NCBI RefSeq assembly: GCF_020360975.1
Contig: NW_025408669.1
Location: 3,534,001-3,598,000, forward strand
Length of the DNA: 64,000 nt
Source: Hirsutella rhossiliensis
Lineage: Eukaryota > Ascomycota > Sordariomycetes > Hypocreales > Ophiocordycipitaceae
Direction of reading: 5' to 3'
Below are positions 21,605-32,972 of the stretch, piece by piece. The notes under the pieces are model-generated. The model ran no database searches and was not told the DNA's origin. It worked only from the letters and a program-made list of their open reading frames with translations. The stretch's first letter is position 1. Each line of letters starts with the position of its first letter. Made by a program: the position numbers and the translations under genes.

Positions 21605-23965
21605 ATGCCAAAGCCTCGGACGAAGCGAGCCGTCGTGCGAGAAGAGCGCAAGCGCAAGCGCCATGAAGAAAATGTGGCCAGCAGACCCGAGCCGAAGCGC
21701 GCGCGCCAATATGAAGAGCCGGCGCACCACGGCGACCCGGGCGAAAAGGAATTCTTCGGCATGCTGGCCGACGAAGAACAAGAGTACTTTCGCAGAGCCG
21801 ACGAGATGCTCGAGCTCAACGACTTCCCCTCGCCCCAGGACCGCGATGTCTTTGTCGACAGCGTCTACCGCGAGGCCCAGGGCAAGGAGCTCAAGCTGGC
21901 CAGCAGCCAGTCTTGCTCGCGCCTCATGGAGAGGCTGATCCAGCTGTCCAAAACGGCCCAGAAGAAGCGCCTGTTTGAAGCCTTTGCCGGCCATTTCTCC
22001 TCCCTGGTCCAGCACCGCTTCGCCAGCCACTGCTGCGAGGCCCTGTTCCTGCGGTCTGCCGGCGTCGTCACCCAGGAGCTCGCTGGCTTTGACGGCTTCG
22101 TCCTCGATACCAAGGGAAAAGACGTCGAGGAGCAGGAGCCCGAGGCCTCTATGGAGAGCCTGTTTCTGGCCACGCTCGACGAGCTCGAGGGAAGCCTGAG
22201 CTTCCTCATCACCGACCGCTTCGCCTCGCACGCCCTGCGCGTCTTGCTGCTCGTCTTGTCCGGCCGGCCCTTGGAGGATGCATCGACAAAGACCCTCGTC
22301 AAGAGCCGCAAAAAGGAGCACATCTCGGTCGCCGGCTCGGCTGCTGCTGATGCACAGAACCAAGGTCTCCGCGCCGTGCCCGGTTCTTTCACCATGGCCG
22401 TTACCAAGATCATCAACGACACGACCGCCGAGGTCGACGCAACGGGCCTTCGGGTGCTGGCGAAGCATCCGATCGGCAACCCTACGCTGCAGCTGCTCCT
22501 GGAACTCGACATGACCCTCAACAAGTCGGACCAAAAGCCGGACCCTGACCGGCCGTCGTTGCTTCAGCAGCTTCTCCCCGGCGCCCCTCAGTCTCTTGCG
22601 GACGAGTCCTCAGAGGCATCGGAGTTCATCAACGGCATGGTGTACGACCAGATTGGCTCGCGGCTGGTTGAGACTCTCGCCACTCACTGTCCGGGAAAGA
22701 TCTTCAAGGCGCTGAACCACAACATTTTCCTCCCCCGCATTCAAGGGTACGTCCGTAACGACATTTCATCGTACCCGGCGATCAAGGTGCTCAACCGGCT
22801 GGGCAAGGACGACCTCATCGAGGCGGTTGGCAAGATTGCGCCCACCGTCCCCCAGCTCGTCTCCAAGACGAGGTTCAACGTTTTGAAGACGCTGTTTGAA
22901 CGATGCGCCGTCCGGGGCGCCTCGGACGAGATCAAGCAGCTCATGAAGGGCTTGAGGGAGGGTTGTGGAAGCCAGGCGGCCGACCTGGTCATGACGCTTT
23001 GCTGTTTGGGCAATGAAAAGGAGAAAGCAAAGGACGTTGAGCAGCTCACGCGCAATCAGTATGCCATTCAGTCACACGGCGCACAGCTGTTGACGACTCT
23101 GCTCTCTATTCCCGGACCTTCCAAAGGTGTCCACGAAGCCATCCTCGCCCTCCCAAGCGACCTCCTCGTCCGCCTCGCGACCACTTCGATGCCCACCGTC
23201 ACGCTCTTGACCAGCGCTCTCCACACGCCGTCCGTCAACTCCATCTTTCAAAAATCCATAGTGAGCGCCCTCTCAGCGCACGTCTCGGAACTCGCAGTTT
23301 CACAGTTTGGACACAACCTCATCAACGCCATTGCCGAGGTTCCCAGCAAAGGCAAGGATCGCAGCGTGCCGTGCCACATGAAAGAGGCCGTGATGCAGCA
23401 GCTTGGGGCTCACGAGGCGGAACTCAGGGACTCTTGGATGGGGCGGAGTGTCTGGCGAACCTGGAAGGGCGACATGTGGAAGACGAGGCGAGGGGACTGG
23501 AAAGCATGGGTGAAGGAGACGGATGCCGCGCAAAAGGAGACACAGCCGGTGCGAGCGCGGAGGGAGACCAAAATAGGTGACAAATTGGCCGTGAGGGAGA
23601 CTGTGAAGAGGGAAAAGACGAAGAGTGCAAGGGAGGGGGATGAGGAGCAGAAGGAGGACAAAAAGACGAAGACGACAGAGCGGGAGGAAGAGGAGCAGCA
23701 GCAGCAGGAAGCGAAGGAGGAGGAGAAGCAGAAGAAGAAGAAGAAGAAGGGTGAAGCGGAAGATGAGAAGGTGAAGAAGGAGAGCAAGAAGAAGAAGAAG
23801 ACGGAGGGGGAGGAGGAGGAGGAGGTGAAGGATGACGAGACAATGAAGAAGAGTAAAAAGAAGAAGACGCCGACGGAGGGGCAGGAAGGTGTTGAGGAGG
23901 AGCCGAAGAAAGTCGGCCAACGCAAGGAGAAGAAGAGCAAAAAGGAGAAGAAGGCGAGAGAGTAG
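21605..23965 (+). CDS. NOP9: Nop9, Pumilio-repeat nucleolar ribosome biogenesis protein
   Basis: Single exon, 786 aa. Nop9 binds pre-18S rRNA in the nucleolus during 40S subunit maturation. The start MPKPRTKRAVVREERKRKR is a basic nucleolar-type segment, and EFFGMLADEEQEYFRRADEM is typical of fungal Nop9. PUF-type repeats follow (SCSRLMERLIQLS, QHRFASHCCEALFL, ITDRFASHALRVLLLVL, KHPIGNPTLQLLLEL, DQIGSRLVETL, SQFGHNLINAIAEVP). After about residue 620 comes a long Lys/Glu/Arg-rich tail made mostly of AAG, GAG and GAA codons; such tails occur in some homologues but this one is long. The purine-rich tail makes the antisense strand open. Confidence 0.96.
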   Translation: MPKPRTKRAVVREERKRKRHEENVASRPEPKRARQYEEPAHHGDPGEKEFFGMLADEEQEYFRRADEMLELNDFPSPQDRDVFVDSVYREAQGKELKLASSQSCSRLMERLIQLSKTAQKKRLFEAFAGHFSSLVQHRFASHCCEALFLRSAGVVTQELAGFDGFVLDTKGKDVEEQEPEASMESLFLATLDELEGSLSFLITDRFASHALRVLLLVLSGRPLEDASTKTLVKSRKKEHISVAGSAAADAQNQGLRAVPGSFTMAVTKIINDTTAEVDATGLRVLAKHPIGNPTLQLLLELDMTLNKSDQKPDPDRPSLLQQLLPGAPQSLADESSEASEFINGMVYDQIGSRLVETLATHCPGKIFKALNHNIFLPRIQGYVRNDISSYPAIKVLNRLGKDDLIEAVGKIAPTVPQLVSKTRFNVLKTLFERCAVRGASDEIKQLMKGLREGCGSQAADLVMTLCCLGNEKEKAKDVEQLTRNQYAIQSHGAQLLTTLLSIPGPSKGVHEAILALPSDLLVRLATTSMPTVTLLTSALHTPSVNSIFQKSIVSALSAHVSELAVSQFGHNLINAIAEVPSKGKDRSVPCHMKEAVMQQLGAHEAELRDSWMGRSVWRTWKGDMWKTRRGDWKAWVKETDAAQKETQPVRARRETKIGDKLAVRETVKREKTKSAREGDEEQKEDKKTKTTEREEEEQQQQEAKEEEKQKKKKKKGEAEDEKVKKESKKKKKTEGEEEEEVKDDETMKKSKKKKTPTEGQEGVEEEPKKVGQRKEKKSKKEKKARE

Positions 23966-24741
23966 AGACGACGTCTCTACAATGATGATACCCGACCAGC
24001 TTGCACCGACGCGCATTTGCACTTTGGCACTCCTAAAGGCCCGCCGCCACTCGCTCGACTCTGTCGTCGTCCCGAAATGTCTGCCGTCCACATCTCCAAT
24101 CGTGTCTCGTGCGGCCGACTGGCGCCAGACAGCTGTCCACAGGCCCTCTGCCCGGCAACCCGGCCAGCTGGTCTGGCCAGGGCTGTTCGAATAGGCCCCT
24201 GGCAGCTGGCAGGCCTCATTGTCCATACAGCACGCGCGCGCACGCACACGGCACGAACAGCCGTTGTTTCTACTTCGCCCTCTTCTCTCTCCCTCCTGCT
24301 CGTGGCATCCTTCTGCGACTTGCTCACTTTCTCCTTTCCTTTCCACGCTCTGGAAAGCAGCTCCTGGCCAAACCCCCAGGCATCAGCCGCCTTGTTCAGG
24401 GCACACGCTTTCTTCTTCTTGTCTTCACTTGTGGGCTTTCCCTGCCGCTGTTGCTTGCGTATTTTTTCCCCTGCCCTGGCTGCCTCGAGCTCGCTGCCTG
24501 TCCCTATACCGCTTTCTCTCCTCGCTGGCTTCCCCGTCGTTTTTTGTGGTGTCGTGTCTTGCTCATCGTCAAGCGTGTTAGGACGGTTTCGGCAGCAGAG
24601 AAGCCATCGTGAAAGAAGCCGTCCCACGGACGAAAAAGGGGCGAACAGGAAACAAAGCAGCAACACAGCAAAAAGACCAGCGAAACAATCCCAGCAAGAA
24701 AGGCTTCTAAAGAGAAAAAGAAGAAAAGGGCGGGAAGCACA
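23966..24741. other. pyrimidine-rich leader/promoter region
   Basis: About 0.8 kb between NOP9 and the small Ala/Gly-rich gene. The stretch is rich in CT near 24280-24350 and A/G near 24640-24740, consistent with promoter and 5' leader; no separate gene is seen. Confidence 0.4.
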
Positions 24742-25393
24742 ATGCCTCGTTCCATGTACGACTGCACCGACGCGCTGCCCGGCACAGCAGCCGCCGAGGC
24801 CGCGGCTCGAGCCCGTGCCAGAAGAGCAGGTAGAGAAACACGGCCACCACCCGCCGCCGCAGCGGCCTCCAGGCCCCTTCCTCCCCTCCCATTCCCGCCG
24901 TGTCCGAAGTCCAAGAAAGCTGAAGCGGTGGTTTGCCCGGGAACGAACCAAAGGCAACGACCCGCATGCCACGCCGCGCGCGTCGCGCCTCAACCTGCCG
25001 TCGCAGGCCAGCCAGGCGCCCACGGCCCGCGAGCTCGGCTCTCCCGGCCGTCCGGCCTTTGCCGCGCTGCCCGCCGCGGGCCAGGCGAGCCAGCAGGGCG
25101 CCGCGACCGCGGGTGCTCGTCAGGGCGGATGGGGCGGGGAGGAGGCTCGGGGCCAGGATCAGCAGCATCAGGCCGGCGGCGCAGGAGGCCAGGGCCCGGT
25201 GCCGGCCGGTGACGGGCCCGCTCACGGCACCCCGGAGCACGCGTCCGTCTTCACCAACACCCCGCTCGCCGGGGGCGGCGCCTCGGCAGCCACGGCCTAC
25301 GCCCCCTCGGCCACGGGGGCGGGCGCCGTCGGGGAGGAAGATGCCGAGGGCGACCTGGTCATGCAGGACGCGCCCGACAACGACCGACAGTGA
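24742..25393 (+). CDS. small Ala/Gly-rich hypothetical protein, one intron
   Basis: The ATG at 24742 (agcacaATGCC) opens exon 24742..24829, which ends in ARARRA. The downstream frame to 25393 ends EGDLVMQDAPDNDRQ. The donor GTAGAG is at 24830. Two acceptors keep the frame: AG at 24953 gives 175 aa, and AG at 24872 gives 202 aa and keeps a basic KLKRWFARERTKGNDPH segment. The second fits a conserved-looking motif, but its intron is only 43 nt. The body is Ala/Gly/Gln-rich and probably disordered, with an acidic C-terminus. I recognise no family. Very high GC leaves all frames open, so the model is tentative. Confidence 0.55.
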
Positions 25394-26487
25394 GAGGCAA
25401 GGGCGATTTCTCGTGAGGTTGTTTATGCAAATGACGCGGTTTGCGAGTCGGCTGGGGGAGGCGGAGACGTGGAAGGACACTTGAGCTTGCCGCGACCGCG
25501 AGCACGACGGTTACGACGCTGGGGAAACGGAAAGGTTCGGTGATATCACGTCCGTCTCTCCACTCACCGTGATACATTGTGCTGACTTGACGCGGAGCAG
25601 TCGACATACTGGGGCTGTTGCTATTGGGGGACAACAAGACGCGCCACGGCGACGGCGAATACTTTACTTGGTAGACGAGAAGACAATACACATGCTTGCA
25701 CCGACTTGGTTTGTACCGCGTCAAATCCCGCGTGACGCACTCGGTCCTCGGCCGGACGCCGTGCATAATCTCAGTTGGGAGAGTCCTCATCGCTTCCATC
25801 GCCTCGACGTCGCTGCACCTACCCAAACACATTCAACAGACACCAGTATCAGTTCATACCTTGTACTTTTCCATTTTCCAATCCCAAGCGTCCATTATTT
25901 TTGTATATACGGCTGCCAAACTTCCTCCTCAGAGCCCAATCGCTGGCTTTCGTCCTGCTCCTGGCACCCCGGGCAATGGCATGCCACCCTGCACAATCCC
26001 ATTGCCTGTTCCTGTTTGGCGCACTTTCATCTGCTCATATGCAAAGCTGCGGGAAAGCCGGTCAACAGCTTCCGCCACCCGATTCGTTGTCCTGTCCTCG
26101 CAGTAGAACCGGGCATCTTTCCCAGCCCGTTGCCCGTTGCCTTTCTCCCAAAAAACCCAGTATATCGACAAGCATATAGAAACAAGAATATGGGGAACTA
26201 GACAAAAGATACTGGTCAACAAGAATAAATAGGATCAACTCGTACCATCACCATAAAGCACGCGATGATTGAAAGCCGCAGATGCAGAACCGCCCACATC
26301 GCCTAGCCAGCCCACCCATTGCCGTGTGGTAACAACTCTAAAAAGAAGCCTGTACTACAACAAGTACGTACGGGGCCAAGCGCGTCGGAGGCGCCTCGTG
26401 TACGCTGTAAGGGGTATTGAGAAATAGTATTAAGGACTCGTCGAGTAGTCGGTGTCAAGTCGATGATGCTTCGGAAAGAGGAAGAAA
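25394..26487. other. convergent intergenic region
   Basis: About 1.1 kb between facing gene ends. It should contain both 3' UTRs; the open frames here are short with no recognised features. Confidence 0.45.
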
Positions 26488-27640
26488 TCATTCGTTTGTC
26501 CATGCGGCATCGTTGATGAAAGTGTCCCACGACTCTTCCACGCCGCCGCTGGCCGGGTCCCACTTGAACTGCGGAGTGGGCTCGTTGCCAAAGTAGTCGG
26601 GAACAAGTCCGTCGTGTGCGTCGCCCGTCTTGACCGGCCTCGACATGTCGTTGAAGTCGTAGTAGGGGTTCGGACTCGCCCATTCCGGGCTGTACATGAC
26701 CTGGCTGTAGGCGTTGTCCATGCCCATACCCCCCATGAGCATCTTGGCCTCCGGCGGCAGCTCCGCGGTGAAGGCAGAGCCGCCGGAGGAGCCAAAGTCC
26801 AGGGGTGTGCCGGGGCTCATGGCGCTGTCCATGCTTGGCGTAGCCGGGATCGAGTTGGGCGTCGGGGCGACGGGGGACGTGACATTGGTGGGGGAGGCGA
26901 CTGACCTTGACCGTGCCTGGCTGCGATGCCTGGATCGCGGGACATAGGAGACGGACTGGAAAACGGGTCGCTCGACAGGGCTCTGGGGCTGCACGTTGTA
27001 CATGGGACCTGGCATGCCCTGGGAGAGTTGCTGGGCTTGCTGGTCGGCGTTTGGGAAAGACTGTGCGAAGAGCCTGTTGATTTCATTCTCCCGCCATTCA
27101 TCGTTGGTTCTCGCCAGCAGAGCCGACATGGCCATCCTATTGGACAGGTAAGCCTCGACCCGGGAATTTAGCTCGGGCGAGTCGGTCTGCATGTTCGATT
27201 GCAGTATTCGGAACGAGCGGGGATAATCATCGTCCTCCTCCTCGTACATCTCCTCTTTCATAACAATCTCCTCGGTGATGCGAAAGCCTTTGCCAGTGCG
27301 TTTCTTGTGGATATCGCTCGCCATGCGCGCGGATTGGACGCGAGCCTCGATACTCCGGTCAGCCCGTCTCGAGGCAGCAATGTATGCCCGTTCCTGGTTC
27401 TCCTCGTGCGACCGCTCGCTCTGTTCTGGCCTATTAGCCTTGGCTCGAGCGTCGGATAGTGAGCGAGGAAGCCACAACCGAAGACATTTTTCGTATACAA
27501 AATCAAGAGGGGGGGAAGGGCCATTTCGGCGGCGTGTATTGTGGTCTAAGAGTAAGGCAGTGTGCACCTAGAAGCATGTACCCTACGTACCTTGCGCTGT
27601 GATTGATCCATTGAAACGACCGAGCCTCCTTGTCCGACAT
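26488..27640 (-). CDS. fungal-specific protein with bZIP-like basic region
   Basis: Minus-strand exons 27640..27591 and 27430..26488, joined over a 160-nt intron (GTACGT donor, CTAATAG acceptor), give 330 aa. The join MSDKEARSFQWINHSAR to PEQSERSHEENQERAYIAAS makes the usual N-terminus of a fungal-specific family I know only as uncharacterised. The RSHEENQERAYIAASRRADR stretch resembles a bZIP basic region but no heptad Leu zipper follows. An acidic EEMYEEEDDDYP motif and a Pro/Ser/Gln-rich C-terminal half, typical of a transcription regulator, come next. A nuclear role is inferred. The reading frame without splicing extends to 27567 through intron sequence and should not be used. Confidence 0.88.
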
Positions 27641-30600
27641 CGAGCGACCTCCTTGGCATTTTCGATACAGATGGATCGTCCAGGGTATATAAGTCGTAGT
27701 ATATGGTTGCCTGGGTCACGAGTAAGCTTCCAAATCGTGGAGAGCGGGGAGGGGGCGCAAACCAAGCGAAAGCTTAAGGCAGTTCACCGTACGGTAGAGC
27801 AGAGCTAAGCAGACGGTATGCAGAGTTTTTATGCGCCGTATCCGCGAATGAAGCTGTCCGGCTGCGGCCGCAGATGCAGAAGAAGGCTAAAGTTGACGCC
27901 GGGGAGGCGAATGGAAGCTTGACCAAACCCTTTCACGAGGAAAAAAACGGGTGCTCAAGCTTCGACGAAGCTCACAGGTGACCGACCAGCCCCCTTTCTG
28001 TGTAGCCACACGTGTTCTGGAGCGGCGAGGTCAAGCTTGGGGATGGGTTCTTCTCCTCTTCCCCTTTCTTTGGGTGCGCACTGTCTTTTCTTGTCGATTC
28101 TTGTCGTTTCTTGTCGTGAAACGCAGCGGTGGCGGGCAGTACGGTATGTTCGGGAAAAACAGACGTGGCGGGAGGGCGGGGAACGAGGGTGTCTAAAGCT
28201 TTTATTGACAACCGCGACGACGACCAAGGCTGGCGGAGGGCCAAGGGCGTTTCGGGCCAGAGTGGGCAGGGCCCTGTTGTTTTCGATCCAACAGCAAATG
28301 GTGATGGGGTGCAAGATCGATCTCGATGGCACCTATCCTGCTGTTAGCGCATGCAAATGGCCCCGGGTAGCCAGCGGTACCGTATCGACAAGCCCGAGAC
28401 ACCCTTGCTTGCCTTGGTTTGCTTTTGCTCTTGGCCACCGCACACTACTGTAGCACTGCCTGTGAGCACCAGGACCTTGGCTGCAGGACCAGAGCTTGCC
28501 CATGCTTGCCTCTCGCTGTCTCGCTCTCCCATCGTCCATGTTGGTGGAAATGTCGGACGTTTGTTTGCCCACAGGCCCCGCACCTTGCCTGGAGCTCCTA
28601 CTTAGCTTGGATGCTCGGGAGCTAGCCGCTTACCCACTGGCTTACTTAAGCCGACCCATTGACACCCATTAACACTAACGACCTCGATTGCTCCCTCCCG
28701 GCCCACGGCACCGTGTGTTCCCAAGAAAACTGTCTCATCACTAACCGCTACTGCTAGAGTCTACCAGTTCTCCTCCGTTCGTGGGGGGGACAAAACCCCA
28801 TGCCTCCGACGGCTGCCTGCTCGACGAGAAATGCTCGCATCTCCAACGGACTCGTCCGGCTCAGGCCCAAACAAGACAAACCGAGAACAAGGTTTCACGT
28901 CGTCCACAGCCCCGCCGTCTCACTGGAAAGCTCGGGTAACTGGCACCGTCGTGGGTGAGTCCCGCTGCCGAGCTCCGCAGCGGGACGCATGCCCGATCTT
29001 GCTCTTGGCAATGAAAAGCATGTCAGAAATCCCACTATTTGTCACCAGACGACGGTCAAGCAACCCGAGGGCAAGAACAAAACGCTCGCCCCAGCGCCGT
29101 TGCGGGTGACCCCCCTTTCCGGACGCTCCATTCCACTCTCCTCCCCCAGGGGAACCATACCAAGCTGGACGTGATGGGACGCGACTCGCATACAGCCTAG
29201 TAGCATGCTGTCGTGATCTCTTGACGCCGCCTGCTCAAAAGCCTAATGGTGGGCGGCGATGGGTACACAAGGTTCTTGCACGCGGCTTGTTGTTAGCAGC
29301 CCCCGACACATACGACGGCGCGGATCTGACATTTCGATGGTACCGCCGCCTGTCCCGAGCTTAACATCGCGCGCAGCCCCGGCCACTCGTGCCGTTCAGA
29401 GCGACCCGGTGGGTAGGGAAGCTGATATGACTTTAGTAACAACCTTTTCTTGCCAGTCTCCAGTCTCCACGGCGCCGAGCTCGGCCTGGACCAAGCCGCA
29501 TGGAAATCCAGCTCTACTATCATGGCAGGCGAGTACGCGCCATGCATGCACCAGCAACATTGCCCGCCACGTCTGCTCGTACCGAGGCACAAGCATGCAG
29601 CGTCTTTGGCAGATGTACGCCCACTTCTTCCCGCATGAGCGTATACGGACAGGCTTGGGAGTCCTTCTGGGTTTCATGGACACACGTCTTTGATGCTTGC
29701 CGAGGGGCCAGAAGCCGCCTATAGGCGTGTTCTCGCGGCCAACACATGGCCTTTTGGGGGTGGCTCTTTTACCGAATACCGCCACCGGAGAGCGCAAGCC
29801 GAGGGAGAAAAGGTGAATGCCAGGGTCCGGCCGCCTAGGACATGCGCCTGCACCAACGCGACGGCAACGGGATGGACCCCAAGGCTGGAGTGAGATGGGT
29901 GCAACCCCAAGGGAAAGGATTCACGGGCTTGCCATAGAACCCGAAGATGTGCGGGACGAGCAACTCAATAGGAAGTCGACGGCTAAGGCTGTGCCAGTCC
30001 GGACAGTCCACCGGAGGCTTTCCACCGCCCCCGCTGTACTCCGTATAGACAGGGCTACTTTGCTTGGCGGTGCGTGGCGATCGAGCAAATGGACGGGACA
30101 TCTGAGGCGTCTTGACGTGGTTTATTTTGGTACTGACGGACTTTCACCCAGCAAGCACGCCGTCTCGTCCCGTCAAGACCCGCACCGAAACACGGTGGGG
30201 GCCCAACGAACGGCACTGGCAGCAGTGGCGGCAAAACCTACTGCTACGACATGATGAACTCATAACTTAGCTGTATGCTAATTAGCGTCTAGGCGTTGTT
30301 CGATTCAGGGCTCAGCAAAGCTAGCAGCTAGCTTGAAGCCCGACGGGGCCCAGGATTTGCATATGCCGTCCCCCACACCCTCTTCCTCGGCAGAAGGCGC
30401 TAGAGCAGGCAGCAGCAGCGCCCGGCCTGGGCTTATCAAGCTTACATGGGGAAACTCTCCCCCTCGTCTTCCCGTCTCGCTGGGAGGCGGCGGCCCAACT
30501 TGCTTCCTTCTCACTGGGACCGCAGACACGCTCCATGCTACAGGTAGGTGGAACAATGGAGAGAGAAGAACTGGCCAAGTACACGCAACGATTGCATCAC

Positions 30601-32972
30601 GCACACAACAAGGCGAAAAGGTGGGCGAGTCTGTCTCGCTATCGGACCATAGGTTCCGGCAAGCAGCGATCTGCACGGTAGGAGGCACAACAGGCAGTGG
30701 AACAGGTACTTGAGAGAGACAGTTGGCTGTGGGACAGGCTAACAGGACGCTGGCTGTGCCTTGCTTTGGGCCGAGCGATGCCTGCAGCCACGCTCGAGAG
30801 CCAAGGCACATGAATGGCGTTCACGGGTGCAGATGCTGCAGCCGCTTACCATGGCGTGGCGTTTACGAAGCCGTCGACTTAGATACCGAGGTGAAGCCTC
30901 ATGGGTGATGCTCGTCCTCGTGACAATGCTATCCCAAAACTCCGCCTTGGCCCCCAGATGGCATTCTGATGAGCACCTGGTTTCATGATTGATTGTCTTG
31001 GGCCTCGGCTGAAAACCCTGAATCTGTCGGCACGAGCTCAGACGTGCCACGCACGCCCGCGGCCAAGGATCCGGAAATGACGGCAGAATTGCTGGGTCCC
31101 GATTCCATTGGATCGTAGGAGAAATGGTCAGCAAAAGCCAGCTACAAATCGGCGGCCTTTGTTGGTGTTGGTCGGGCGAAGCGGCTGATGGACGCCAATC
31201 CCAGGTAGATTTGGGTTATGTAGGTGATTGCATGCATGTGCCCCGGGATTGGCAGACTTCCATGTGCCGGAATCCGCATCCCCGGACATGGAGAAGAGCG
31301 AGACTGTGCATGTCGTACAAGTCGACTCCAACCTTGCCATGTCCAGAGACGACACTCGGCCTTGATGCACGGGCCAATATTCCCGACCCGAGCCAAAGTA
31401 AGTACAGTACCCATTTTCATTTTACTCCATTGCCCTGCGCTCATTCACACGTATGTCGTCTTGTCGGCACCACGGCTATACGGCCGCGGCGCTGTTGGGT
31501 GAACTACCAAACGGAGGCAGGTTTACCTTGTCACACGATGCGAAAGCCTGCCATGCCCGTCGAGGCATGACGTCGGCAGCAACTGGACCCTCGGTAGGGA
31601 GAGAAACACATGTGGTGGAGCCTGTATGTATGTCATGTCATGAGATGGCGACCGGTAAATGCGTCCAAAGGAAGGGCGGGCCGCGGTCAACGGGCGCGAT
31701 CGCGGAGCGAGGCCCGATTGCGTGGTGTTTGGCCGATGGGGAAAGCTGCGAGGGATGGCGCTCGCGCCCCCGGCTGGACTAAAACTGTACTATTGCCTGG
31801 ATTACGGTGAGTTTTCTTCATTTTGTTTACCTGATGGGCCGGCCATGTCCAGCTCTTTTTCATCGTGGTCGACTTTTACTTCTTGGGCCCATTCCTGCAC
31901 GAGATGAAGTCGCGTGTGAGCGTGGCCCCGATGTCCAAGCCTTGCATCGCCAATGCCATCGAAACCGAGAAGCCGAGAGACGAATCGTCGTCGTCACAGG
32001 CGGTGAGGGTGGACCAGACGGACCCGGCGCCCCCAAGGTGACGAGGACAGGGACTCTGGTCGTCGCCCATCGTCGCCCATCAGACTCGGTTCAGTCTCTC
32101 CACCAGCAACGTGTCGGGCTCTGCCGCTCTGGCGTTGACGACGAGGCGCCATCCACATCCGGCCACCAAGCCCAGGCGCAACCCAAGCTTCATCTAGCAA
32201 CGGTCGAGCAAAACGCTTCCCATACAGCAGGACATGGCGTTTGGCCCCTTGGCCTCCACCGCCAACACTTTGTCTGTCTGGGCTTTGATAGCATTTGTCC
32301 GGCGTGATAGGCTTGTCCACTCTACCAATGAGGGGGCCGCATTCGAATCAACCCATGCAGGCATCCAGCGGGATGGAACCTCTCTCTGTCCCCCTCTCGT
32401 CAGTTTTTTTTATTCACCTCTCCTGTCAAAGTTGATCTCGGGCCATGATGGCGACGAGGAAAAGGGACGGGAAATGTGTTAGAGGCTCAAGGTACCCACT
32501 ACTAGCAGCCGGGCCCACGGAGCAGAACCCCGGTACTTGTGTCACACTGACAGGGTACATTGGTCTTCATCCCCCCCTCTGGTGAAACAAGCGGTTGCTA
32601 CTGTAGCGTCAAGTACCCCCAAGGCCCCGCGGACGTCACCCTCGAATCAACACTTTTAGTACCCCCTACCCAGCTTTCCGCAACCGAGCACCCTTTTCGG
32701 GGCGAGGCGACGAAGAGGCGCATTTCTGACATTCGCCTTTTCCTCTCCTCCAACCAACCAACCAATTTTCCCCCAACATTCGCTATTCTCGCTCCAAGTC
32801 AGGCAGAAGACTCGACCTGAAACTCCCACACACATTAGCATCACCGTCAACGCGCTCGCCTCGTTGCAGACGCACATCATCGACTCCCGCCCGACGACCA
32901 CATCGGAGTCTCGGGCGTCGGTTTTGCCACTGCTCGCTTCAACGCAACGCACCACCGCCCGACAAGCTCATC
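27641..32972. other. 5.3-kb region without a recognisable gene
   Basis: The longest gene-free stretch in the window. Only short, low-complexity or Arg/Pro/Ser-rich frames occur on both strands (for example 29817..30254 plus, 30305..30811 minus), none with motifs or a convincing start and splice structure. Divergent promoters of the flanking genes lie at the two ends. Non-coding RNAs cannot be excluded from sequence alone. Confidence 0.45.

Noticed and set aside
23300..24346. 348-codon minus-strand ORF with Leu/Ser-rich runs opposite NOP9
   Set aside because: The Leu runs are the antisense of the AAG/GAG tail and are not membrane helices.
24017..25393. 458-codon plus-strand ORF covering the small Ala/Gly-rich gene
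   Set aside because: The first 240 codons read through a promoter and leader with no family features; the ATG at 24742 with one intron fits better.
30305..30811. 168-codon minus-strand ORF in the gene-free region
   Set aside because: Pro/Ser/Val-rich, no motif, poor start context, overlapped by other open frames.
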